Origin: Phascolarctobacterium sp.
GTDB lineage: Bacteria; Bacillota; Negativicutes; Acidaminococcales; Acidaminococcaceae
Reading direction: 5' to 3'
NCBI GenBank assembly: GCA_024405645.1
Contig: JAKSOJ010000089.1
Location: 1-5,677 of the forward strand
Length of the DNA: 5,677 bases
The position numbers and the translations under genes were made by a program. Below the pieces are notes generated by a model. It searched no databases, had not been told where the DNA came from, and saw nothing but the letters and a program-made list of their open reading frames with translations. This document shows positions 1 through 5,677 of this stretch, in pieces (the first letter of the stretch is position 1; each line of letters opens with the position of its first letter).

Positions 1-7
1 CAAAAAC

Positions 8-823
8 TCATCTAGTTTTCCAAACTCGATATAATGCTTGCGCATCATCAAGTATTGACTCATTCAACAAATTAGTATGCAAACGTGCTGCATTCTTCCA
101 GTTGATTGCATCGTCTTCAGAGAAGGCTGCGCCAAAACGAACATATACCGAAAACACCGGCAAAATGGCCAAAAGAATTACGCCAACTATCAATTTGCCT
201 TTACGTGTATATTCATTCAAATTGACAACCCCAATTTTAGCAATCAAAATATACAATCCATAGAAAAATACACTTGCCATAATAAGAGCACCACCCATTT
301 TATCCCAGAAATGGTACTTACTTACAATGGTATGCCAAATTGCTAGTCTATCCCCTTGCCAGCCTTCTACAATCATATGATTAAAACCTGAATTGAAAAT
401 GCGATAATAGGTCCAACGAGCATAAAACATAGCAGAGAATAAAAACAGCAAACATCCATGATAGCCAAGTCGAACCTTATCGGTAAGCGGAAGATAAATA
501 CTGTCCTTGGCTTTACGTTCCGACGGAGAGTAAAGTTCACCTTCATCTGTGGCATTAACTGTAAACTTTTTTGGTTCTTCAGTTTTAAATATGCTTACCA
601 AACATGTCAAAACAAAAGACAGCAAAGAAATTGTTCCCGCAGTTTTCAAACTAATTCTAAAGCCCATACGAAAAGCTTTACCGAATTCTGCATCAAACCC
701 ATTTTCGAGTTCACCACTATACATACATACGAATAAAACTCGCAAAACAGCTAGAACAATGCACCAATATGTAAAGGTCTTTATTTCCTGTTGTAGATTT
801 CTAAAAACTGATTGTAATTTCAT
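8..823 (-). CDS. Five-helix membrane protein resembling the N-terminal half of LTA-synthase-family proteins
   Basis: The 271-residue product has five hydrophobic stretches, at about residues 17-35, 60-80, 119-138, 176-197 and 211-229. The charged loop at about 80-118 separates helices 2 and 3. The pattern FRMGFRISLKTAG (51-63), the segment YYRIFNSGFN (139-148) and the tail NLLNESILDDAQALYR (251-266) resemble the membrane half of LTA synthase/alkaline-phosphatase-superfamily phosphoglycerol transferases. This is family recall, not a search. Those proteins are usually around 600 residues or more, with an extracellular sulfatase-like catalytic domain after helix 5. Here TGA stops the frame about 40 residues after helix 5, so no catalytic domain is present. 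It may be a truncated gene, a split gene whose second half lies beyond the left edge, or a free-standing membrane protein. The ATG at 823-821 overlaps the pcrA stop (ATGA), and only a weak GGA lies before it, so translation probably depends on coupling to pcrA. The reading frame is secure; the function is uncertain. Confidence 0.8.
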   Translation of the reverse strand: MKLQSVFRNLQQEIKTFTYWCIVLAVLRVLFVCMYSGELENGFDAEFGKAFRMGFRISLKTAGTISLLSFVLTCLVSIFKTEEPKKFTVNATDEGELYSPSERKAKDSIYLPLTDKVRLGYHGCLLFLFSAMFYARWTYYRIFNSGFNHMIVEGWQGDRLAIWHTIVSKYHFWDKMGGALIMASVFFYGLYILIAKIGVVNLNEYTRKGKLIVGVILLAILPVFSVYVRFGAAFSEDDAINWKNAARLHTNLLNESILDDAQALYRVWKTR

Positions 824-3030
824 ATTTTTTCCAATATTGCGTACTTAGTGAGCAAGCTTCTAATACCAGCTCCTGCAAAAGCAATGGTCAATTCTTGTCC
901 ATCTGCAGAATCTTTCACTGCCACTACAGTACCAATTCCAAATTTCTTATGTTGAACTTTATCTCCAACATTAAAACTCTTTGACACAGAATTTTCTTTA
1001 GGCACAAAGCTTTGAGTCGGAGTTGGTTGATACCAATTGTTGGTTTTAGGCACAGCAGGCTTAACAGGCATTTGTACCTTTTTGGTTTGCATTCCCACAT
1101 TCCTTTTATAAATACTTAAAAGATTTCGTGGAATTTCTTTTAAGAATCGAGAAATCGGATGATACTCCGTTCGACCGAAGAGCATACGTGTTCTAGCGTT
1201 AGAAACAAAAAGTCTTCGTTCAGCGCGAGTAATACCAACATAGCATAACCTGCGTTCTTCCTCGATCTCTTCGTCATCCATCAAAGTTCTCGCATGTGGA
1301 AACACGCCTTCTTCTAAGCCAACCAAGAATACTATAGGAAACTCTAGACCTTTTGCGCTATGCAATGTCATAAGTGTAACGCTATCCTCTTTTAAATCGG
1401 CATCATCAATATCTGCAACCAAAGCCACATGAGCAAGAAAGTCCTCCAAAGACTGTTCTTCTGGATTTTCTTTAGCAAAATCTTCTGCAACAGATAAAAA
1501 TTCGTTGATATTTTCAATACGAGCTTCATCCTGAGGGTCGCCACTATTTTTTAATTCATCCAAATAACCACTAGCAACAACTAATTCTTCAATAAGCTCG
1601 CGAATAGTAATTTCGTCTAATTTGCTGATCATATCAAAAATGAAAGCAGCAAAACCTTCTAACTTTTCAGCAGTTTTTTTAGATATCCCAGCAATTGAAC
1701 TAGCTGCTGAAACGGCTTCAAAGAGACTCATGTCATTTTCGCTGGCAAATGCCTGCAACTTGCCAATAGTCGTTTCTCCAATGCCACGTTTAGGACGGTT
1801 AATAATACGCAAAAGACTCAAACTATCATTAGGATTGAAAACAGTGCGCAAGTAACAGAGAATATCTTTGATTTCTTGACGAGAATAGAATTTTACCCCA
1901 CCAACCATGCTATAACTCATGCCAGATTTGATAAGCATTTCTTCAAACACACGAGATTGTGCATTAGTTCGATAAAGTACTGCAAATTCTCCTAAACGAA
2001 CATGTTCTTTTGAAACAAGCTCTTGCATACGTTCAATACAATAGCGTGCTTCATCACGTTCATCATCGGCAAGATAATATACTATTTCGTGACCATTACC
2101 CTTGTCAGTCCAAAGATTTTTGGGCTTGCGACCAGTATTATTCTCAATAACACTATTCGCCGCATCTAGAATAACCTGAGTACTACGATAATTCTGCTCT
2201 AATTTTACGACTTTAGCATCGGGATAATCCTTTTCAAAGTCCAAGATATTGCTCATATCAGCGCCACGCCAAGCGTAAATGCTTTGATCCGCATCGCCAA
2301 CAACACAAATATTCTTGTGCTTAGCTGCTAATATTTTTGTCAGCATATATTGAACATGGTTGGTATCTTGATATTCGTCCACCATTATATGATCAAATTT
2401 ATTTTGATACTTTGTACGAACTTCCTCGTTTTCTTGAAAAAGCTTTAAGGTTAAAAGCAAAAGATCATCAAAATCAACCGCATTGTTTTTTTGCAATTTA
2501 TCGGAATAAGCATGATATACTTCTGCAACCTTACGTTCAAAGAAATCTCCCACTTGTTCCTCATATTCTTTGGGGCCGAGCATACCATTTTTCGCATCAC
2601 TAATACGAGCTTGAATAGCAGCAGGAGCAAAGCGTTTTTCATCCAAGTTCATTTCCTTCAGAACTTGCTTAATAAGATTACGCGAATCATCCTGGTCATA
2701 AATAGCAAAATTGTTATTATAACAGCCTAATTTATCAATTTCTCTTCGCAATACACGCACGCAAAAAGCATGAAATGTAAAAAGCCACACGTCTTTAGCA
2801 GCGGAACCTGCCATAGCGTCAACTCTATTACGCATTTCAGCTGCAGCTTTGTTTGTAAAAGTAATTGCTAAAATTCTATATGGAAGCACACCTTGACTTA
2901 AAAGGTATGCGATTCTACAGGTTAAAACTTTAGTTTTGCCAGATCCCGCTCCAGCAACAATCAGCATAGGTCCTGAAGTAGTTGTAACTGCGTCTAATTG
3001 CTGTGGGTTCAAATTTTCAAGAGTATCCAT
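820..3030 (-). CDS. pcrA: ATP-dependent 3'-5' DNA helicase PcrA (UvrD/Rep family, SF1A)
   Basis: The 736-residue protein matches the usual PcrA length (about 720-750) and carries the superfamily 1A helicase motifs in order: Q motif LNPQQLDAV (7-15); Walker A AGAGSGKT (26-33, K32 binds ATP); Ia ITFTNKAAAEM (56-66); Ib TFHAFC (85-90); II VDEYQDTN (217-224, D218/E219 for Mg2+ and hydrolysis); III GDADQSIYAWRGA (245-257); IV EQNYRS (278-283); a 2B-domain stretch around FYSRQEIKD (381-389); V TLMTLHSAKGLEF (552-564); and VI ERRLCYVGITRAERRL (592-607, R602 near the nucleotide). A low-complexity Pro/Gln/Ser/Lys linker (about 645-685) leads to a C-terminal Tudor-like segment, VGDKVQHKKFGIGTVVAV (688-705), which in PcrA/UvrD contacts RNA polymerase. 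By family knowledge it unwinds DNA in nucleotide excision repair, removes RecA from DNA, resolves conflicts with transcription and, in Gram-positives, helps plasmid replication. The start is supported by GGAGGA just upstream and by the Q motif falling at the expected distance. The common downstream partner ligA is not next; a membrane-protein gene overlaps its stop by four bases. Confidence 0.97.
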   Translation of the reverse strand: MDTLENLNPQQLDAVTTTSGPMLIVAGAGSGKTKVLTCRIAYLLSQGVLPYRILAITFTNKAAAEMRNRVDAMAGSAAKDVWLFTFHAFCVRVLRREIDKLGCYNNNFAIYDQDDSRNLIKQVLKEMNLDEKRFAPAAIQARISDAKNGMLGPKEYEEQVGDFFERKVAEVYHAYSDKLQKNNAVDFDDLLLLTLKLFQENEEVRTKYQNKFDHIMVDEYQDTNHVQYMLTKILAAKHKNICVVGDADQSIYAWRGADMSNILDFEKDYPDAKVVKLEQNYRSTQVILDAANSVIENNTGRKPKNLWTDKGNGHEIVYYLADDERDEARYCIERMQELVSKEHVRLGEFAVLYRTNAQSRVFEEMLIKSGMSYSMVGGVKFYSRQEIKDILCYLRTVFNPNDSLSLLRIINRPKRGIGETTIGKLQAFASENDMSLFEAVSAASSIAGISKKTAEKLEGFAAFIFDMISKLDEITIRELIEELVVASGYLDELKNSGDPQDEARIENINEFLSVAEDFAKENPEEQSLEDFLAHVALVADIDDADLKEDSVTLMTLHSAKGLEFPIVFLVGLEEGVFPHARTLMDDEEIEEERRLCYVGITRAERRLFVSNARTRMLFGRTEYHPISRFLKEIPRNLLSIYKRNVGMQTKKVQMPVKPAVPKTNNWYQPTPTQSFVPKENSVSKSFNVGDKVQHKKFGIGTVVAVKDSADGQELTIAFAGAGIRSLLTKYAILEKI

Positions 3031-3033
3031 TCA

Positions 3034-3039
3034 TCCTCC
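3034..3039 (-). promoter_or_regulatory. pcrA ribosome binding site
   Basis: TCCTCC on the plus strand reads GGAGGA on the coding strand, a strong Shine-Dalgarno core. Only about four bases separate GGAGG from the ATG at 3030-3028, which is shorter than usual. A second ATG at 3034-3032 overlaps the core itself and is out of frame, so the chosen start remains the best one. Confidence 0.75.
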
Positions 3040-3082
3040 AGGGAATTCCATTAAAAATACAAACAATAAACCTATTATATAC

Positions 3083-3111
3083 ATTATATCACAATTGTAG
3101 TATATTTATAA
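3083..3111 (-). promoter_or_regulatory. Predicted sigma-A promoter of pcrA (extended -10)
   Basis: On the minus strand TGATATAAT (3091-3083) is a perfect TATAAT preceded by the TGn extension. Seventeen bases upstream lies TTATAA (3111-3106), a weak -35. Transcription would start near 3076, giving a leader of about 45 bases before the pcrA ATG. Another TATAAT lies nine bases further downstream (3079-3074), without a recognisable -35. This is a consensus match by eye, not experimental evidence. Confidence 0.55.
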
Positions 3112-3112
3112 T
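3084..3112 (+). promoter_or_regulatory. Predicted promoter of the ttcA-like gene
   Basis: A perfect TATAAT lies at 3107-3112, 30 bases before the ATG. The hexamer at 17-base spacing is TTATAT (3084-3089), a poor -35, so the promoter may be weak or may need an activator. Transcription would start near 3119, leaving a leader of about 24 bases that just accommodates the GAGGG ribosome site at 3131-3135. The two hexamers coincide with the elements of the opposing pcrA promoter. Confidence 0.4.
3085..3104. repeat. Interrupted palindrome between the divergent promoters
   Basis: ACAATTGT (3091-3098) is a perfect 8-base palindrome. After a two-base mismatch on each side, TATA (3085-3088) and TATA (3101-3104) extend the dyad to 20 bases. 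It lies between the two -10 elements, which suits an operator. AT-rich sequence produces such symmetry by chance, so this is only a candidate. Confidence 0.3.
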
Positions 3113-3142
3113 AGATTAAAATCAATAAAAGAGGGTTAAGGA

Positions 3143-3940
3143 ATGAGCAAAACCACACAATTTATCCCCGCAGAACAATTGAGTAAACTGTGGAGATGTT
3201 TAATAGAATTTGATATGCTAGCCCCTAATGACAAGATTATGATTGGCCTATCCGGCGGCAAAGACAGCATGCTGCTCACAGTTATGCTAGCAGAAATTAA
3301 AAAATTTTCTCCCATTCCCTTCGAAATTGCATGCTTTACAATGAACGGAATGTTTGCCCCAGATTTTCCAAAGGAAAAACTCCAAGAGTTTTGCGACAAA
3401 TATGGAGTTGCATTTTATACAGAAGACGTAGACGTTCCAGCAGCTCATGCAAAAAAAGGAGGAAGTCCTTGTTTCACCTGTGCTTATTTTCGTAGAGCAG
3501 CAACAAATCGCAAAGCCAAAGAACTCGGCTACAATAAAATTGCGTTAGCTCATCACAATGATGACGCAGTTGAGACCTTTTTTATGAATCTAATGACTAC
3601 TGGTCAATTAAAAACTTTTTTACCAGTAACATACCTCTCGCGCATGGATTTAACGGTGCTTAGACCTCTATTATACTACAGAGAGGAAGAAATTCGCCAA
3701 TTAGTCAAAGAAATAGGCTTAGAGCCTATAAAAAATCCTTGTCCATATGATGGTTATACTATGAGACAGGACATTAAAGAGCATATTGCAGAACTTAACG
3801 CAAAATATCCCGAGGTATATGATCATCTAGCAGCTGCTATGCGCATTCCTGAAAAATGCGAATTATGGCCTAGCAAATTACACCAAAAGGACATGGTCAA
3901 CAAATTCCGTACATTTTGGAAAAAACCACCAAAGAAATAA
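3143..3940 (+). CDS. ttcA: TtcA-family tRNA thiolation enzyme (tRNA 2-thiocytidine synthetase-like)
   Basis: The 265-residue cytoplasmic protein has the PP-loop ATP-pyrophosphatase motif SGGKDS (37-42) after a predicted strand KIMIGL, which adenylates the target base. A CxxC pair (PCFTC, C110 and C113) and a later single cysteine in NPCPYDG (C200) match the three-cysteine arrangement that holds a [4Fe-4S] cluster in TtcA. KIALAHHNDDAVETFFMNL (132-150) is the typical second conserved block of the family, and LRPLLYYREEEIR (173-185) follows. In E. coli TtcA makes 2-thiocytidine at position 32 of some tRNAs; the target of Firmicutes members is less certain. The zinc-finger CxxC pairs at both ends expected of TtuA are absent, and TilS is normally longer and lacks this cysteine set. 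ATG at 3143 follows GAGGG (3131-3135) at seven bases; an AAGGA directly abutting the ATG is too close to act. The gene is transcribed away from pcrA and seems to be a single-gene unit. No convincing terminator follows it. Confidence 0.85.
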   Translation: MSKTTQFIPAEQLSKLWRCLIEFDMLAPNDKIMIGLSGGKDSMLLTVMLAEIKKFSPIPFEIACFTMNGMFAPDFPKEKLQEFCDKYGVAFYTEDVDVPAAHAKKGGSPCFTCAYFRRAATNRKAKELGYNKIALAHHNDDAVETFFMNLMTTGQLKTFLPVTYLSRMDLTVLRPLLYYREEEIRQLVKEIGLEPIKNPCPYDGYTMRQDIKEHIAELNAKYPEVYDHLAAAMRIPEKCELWPSKLHQKDMVNKFRTFWKKPPKK

Positions 3941-3975
3941 TTTGCTTCCAATAACAAAAATTTATTTAAATTATA

Positions 3976-4004
3976 TTGAATAAGCATAAAATCTATGAGA
4001 TAAT
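3976..4004 (+). promoter_or_regulatory. Predicted sigma-A promoter of pckA
   Basis: TTGAAT (3976-3981) is a four-of-six -35. It lies exactly 17 bases before GATAAT (3999-4004), a five-of-six -10, which is preceded by TG at 3996-3997 in the extended -10 position. Transcription would start near 4011, giving a 5' leader of about 108 bases. This is the best promoter match in the window and fits a strongly expressed gene. Confidence 0.6.
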
Positions 4005-4011
4005 AGTGTAT

Positions 4012-4079
4012 ACTGTTAGTTTTGCGTGTTGAGTTTTATCATATACTATATATTAAAACTTTAGTTAGCACCTAACAGT
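4012..4079 (+). promoter_or_regulatory. Concentric inverted repeats in the pckA leader (candidate regulatory RNA fold or operator)
   Basis: ACTGTTAG (4012-4019) is the perfect reverse complement of CTAACAGT (4072-4079). Inside it AGTTTTA (4032-4038) pairs with TAAAACT (4054-4060), and ATA (4041-4043) can pair with TAT (4049-4051). All three are centred near 4046, so the whole leader start could fold into one long imperfect hairpin beginning at the predicted transcription start. A competing local hairpin is GTTAG (4064-4068), loop CAC, CTAAC (4072-4076), which uses the same 3' strand. No known riboswitch family is recognised. An intrinsic terminator is unlikely: the local stem is weak and the T-rich run (4088-4098) begins 11 bases after it. 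Confidence 0.45.
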
Positions 4080-4102
4080 TAAACAAATTTTATTTTTTAA
4101 AA

Positions 4103-4110
4103 GAGAGAGG
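4103..4110 (+). promoter_or_regulatory. pckA ribosome binding site, fixing a GTG start
   Basis: GAGAGAGG ends eight bases before the GTG at 4119. An in-frame TAA at 4098-4100 excludes any start further upstream, and the first ATG in frame lies more than 20 codons into the conserved region, so GTG is the only sensible start. Confidence 0.8.
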
Positions 4111-4118
4111 TAAGTCCT

Positions 4119-5677
4119 GTGGCAATCGATTTAACAAAATATGGTATCAATGGCGCTACTGAAGTTGTTTATAATCCGTCCTATGAAATGCTTTTCGAAG
4201 AAGAAACTAAAACTGAGCTCACTGGCTATGATATCGGCCAAGTAACCGAACTCGGTGCAGTTAACGTTATGACCGGCATTTATACCGGACGTTCTCCTAA
4301 AGATAAATATATCGTTATGGACGAAAACTCCAAAGACACTGTTTGGTGGACCTCCAAAGAATATCCTAACGACAATCATCCTATGAGCCAAGAAGTATGG
4401 GGCGAATTAAAAGCTCTTGCTCAAAAAGCTCTTTCCAATAAAAGAGTATTCGTTGTTGACGCTTTCTGCGGTGCAAACAAAGATACTCGTATGGCAATCC
4501 GTTTCATTGTAGAAGTAGCATGGCAAGCTCATTTCGTAAAAAATATGTTCATCGCTCCTACCGAAGAAGAATTGCAAAACTTCGAACCTGACTTTGTTAT
4601 TTACAATGCTTCTAAAGCAAAAGTTGAAAACTACAAAGAATTGGGCCTCAATTCCGAAACCGCTGTAGCATTCAACATCACCAGTCGTGAACAAGTTATC
4701 ATCAACACCTGGTATGGCGGAGAAATGAAAAAAGGCATGTTCTCTATGATGAACTACTACCTGCCTCTCAAAGGCATTGCTGCTATGCACTGCTCTGCAA
4801 ATGCGGATATGAACGGTGAAAATACTGCTATTTTCTTCGGTCTGTCCGGTACTGGCAAAACCACCCTTTCCACCGATCCTAAACGCCTCCTTATCGGCGA
4901 TGATGAACATGGTTGGGATGACAATGGTGTATTCAACTTCGAAGGCGGTTGCTACGCAAAAGTTATCAATTTGGACAAAGATTCCGAACCTGATATTTAT
5001 AATGCAATTAAACGCAACGCTCTTCTTGAAAACGTAACTGTTGATGCAGAAGGCAAGATTGATTTTGCTGATAAGAGCGTTACCGAAAATACTCGTGTAT
5101 CCTACCCCATCAGCCATATTAAAAACATCGTTCGTCCGATTTCTGCTGCACCTGCTGCACAAAACGTTATCTTCTTGTCTGCTGATGCATTCGGCGTTCT
5201 TCCTCCGGTCTCTATCCTGACCCCGGAACAAACCCAATACTATTTCCTGTCCGGCTTTACCGCTAAACTCGCAGGTACCGAACGTGGTATTACCGAACCT
5301 ACTCCTACCTTCTCCGCATGCTTCGGTCAAGCATTCCTTGAATTGCATCCGACCAAATACGCTGAAGAATTGGTTAAGAGAATGCAAATGAGCGGTGCAA
5401 AAGCTTATCTTGTAAATACTGGCTGGAACGGTACTGGCAAACGTATTTCCATCAAAGATACCCGTGGTATCATCGACGGAATTTTAAGCGGCGATATTAA
5501 AAACGCTCCTACCAAAGTTATCCCCATGTTCAACCTCGAAGTTCCTACTGAACTCCCTGGTGTAGATCCTAAGATTTTGGATCCTCGCGATACTTATGCA
5601 AATGTTAGCGAATGGGAAGATAAAGCCAAAGATTTAGCTAGCAGATTCAACAAAAACTTTGCTAAATACACCACTAA
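4119..5677 (+). CDS. pckA: Phosphoenolpyruvate carboxykinase (ATP), 3' end cut by window edge
   Basis: 519 codons are present and no stop is reached. Set against the remembered 540-residue E. coli enzyme, about 15 residues are missing. The cytoplasmic enzyme interconverts oxaloacetate + ATP with phosphoenolpyruvate + CO2 + ADP. Visible motifs are TGRSPKDKY (56-64; R58 corresponds to the substrate-binding R65 of E. coli), [10 protein letters not shown] (198-207; K205 as Mn2+ ligand), AAMHCSAN (221-228; H224 as Mn2+ ligand), the ATP-type P-loop GLSGTGKTT (241-249), kinase-2 LIGDDEHGW (258-266; D261 as metal ligand), ENTRVSYP (R326 corresponds to R333), and the adenine-side block [19 protein letters not shown]. 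Every expected catalytic residue is present. The P-loop type and overall similarity exclude the GTP-dependent class. Codons are biased (TTC, AAC, CGT, ACC, no CTA), unlike the more AT-ending pcrA, which indicates strong expression. It has its own promoter and structured leader. Its direction in the cell is not shown: it may serve gluconeogenesis, or ATP-yielding CO2 fixation in a succinate/propionate fermenter. Confidence 0.97.
   Translation, partial: MAIDLTKYGINGATEVVYNPSYEMLFEEETKTELTGYDIGQVTELGAVNVMTGIYTGRSPKDKYIVMDENSKDTVWWTSKEYPNDNHPMSQEVWGELKALAQKALSNKRVFVVDAFCGANKDTRMAIRFIVEVAWQAHFVKNMFIAPTEEELQNFEPDFVIYNASKAKVENYKELGLNSETAVAFNITSREQVIINTWYGGEMKKGMFSMMNYYLPLKGIAAMHCSANADMNGENTAIFFGLSGTGKTTLSTDPKRLLIGDDEHGWDDNGVFNFEGGCYAKVINLDKDSEPDIYNAIKRNALLENVTVDAEGKIDFADKSVTENTRVSYPISHIKNIVRPISAAPAAQNVIFLSADAFGVLPPVSILTPEQTQYYFLSGFTAKLAGTERGITEPTPTFSACFGQAFLELHPTKYAEELVKRMQMSGAKAYLVNTGWNGTGKRISIKDTRGIIDGILSGDIKNAPTKVIPMFNLEVPTELPGVDPKILDPRDTYANVSEWEDKAKDLASRFNKNFAKYTT

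Noticed and set aside
458..848. Plus-strand open frames opposite the membrane-protein gene
   Set aside because: Low-complexity translations with no ribosome site or motif. The minus-strand gene has coherent membrane topology and an ATGA link to pcrA.
3136..3399. Minus-strand open frame of 87 codons over the start of the ttcA-like gene
   Set aside because: It is a shadow of the PP-loop region, and the plus-strand protein carries the conserved SGGKDS motif there.
3959..3972. AATTTA-TT-TAAATT palindrome after the ttcA-like gene as a possible terminator
   Set aside because: The stem is pure A/T with a two-base loop and no following T-run, so it would not terminate transcription.
4009..4014. TATACT as an alternative pckA -10
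   Set aside because: At 17-base spacing the -35 would be ATAAAA, a poor match. GATAAT at 3999-4004 has both a TG extension and a correctly spaced TTGAAT.
4064..4098. Local GTTAG/CTAAC hairpin plus T-rich run as an intrinsic attenuator of pckA
   Set aside because: The stem is only five base pairs and the T-run starts 11 bases after it, too far for a standard intrinsic terminator.
3941..4118. Search for a catabolite-response (cre) site upstream of pckA
   Set aside because: No stretch matches the cre pattern with its central CG; the only CG in the gap is in a non-matching context.
4131..4391. Minus-strand open frame of 86 codons
   Set aside because: It lies wholly inside pckA opposite conserved residues, with no motif of its own.
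4407..5387. Long minus-strand open frame of 326 codons
   Set aside because: It is the exact complement of the pckA codons. Its translation is rich in Phe, Cys and Ser with no recognisable motif, and pckA on the other strand is unambiguous.

Overview
The window looks like chromosomal DNA from a low-GC member of the Firmicutes. The supporting signs are an AT-rich base composition, purine-rich Shine-Dalgarno sites (GGAGGA, GAGGG, GAGAGAGG), a Firmicutes-type PcrA helicase with a C-terminal Tudor-like tail, and a membrane protein resembling the front half of LTA-synthase-type phosphotransferases. A Negativicutes member (Veillonella/Phascolarctobacterium-like) is a reasonable guess, because the ATP-type PEP carboxykinase is close to the enterobacterial form and appears highly expressed. 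The genus cannot be fixed from this window.

Layout. The left half (8-3030) is a two-gene minus-strand unit. pcrA, a UvrD/Rep-type repair helicase, comes first. It overlaps by four bases (ATGA) with a 271-residue five-helix membrane protein that ends at 8. A 112-bp divergent intergenic region (3031-3142) carries what look like overlapping back-to-back promoters for pcrA and for a plus-strand TtcA-family tRNA thiolation enzyme (3143-3940). A 178-bp gap (3941-4118) holds a good sigma-A promoter and a 5' leader with concentric inverted repeats. pckA (PEP carboxykinase, ATP-type) follows from a GTG start at 4119 and runs off the right edge, an estimated 15 or so residues short of its end.

The genes do not form one pathway. 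They cover DNA repair (pcrA), tRNA modification (ttcA-like), envelope (membrane protein) and central carbon metabolism (pckA). I see no mobile element, CRISPR array, tRNA or rRNA. Most of the window is ordinary housekeeping DNA. The points worth a second look are the membrane protein that stops where a catalytic domain would be expected, the shared divergent promoter region, and the structured pckA leader with mutually exclusive pairings. I did not find convincing evidence of an undescribed multi-gene system.
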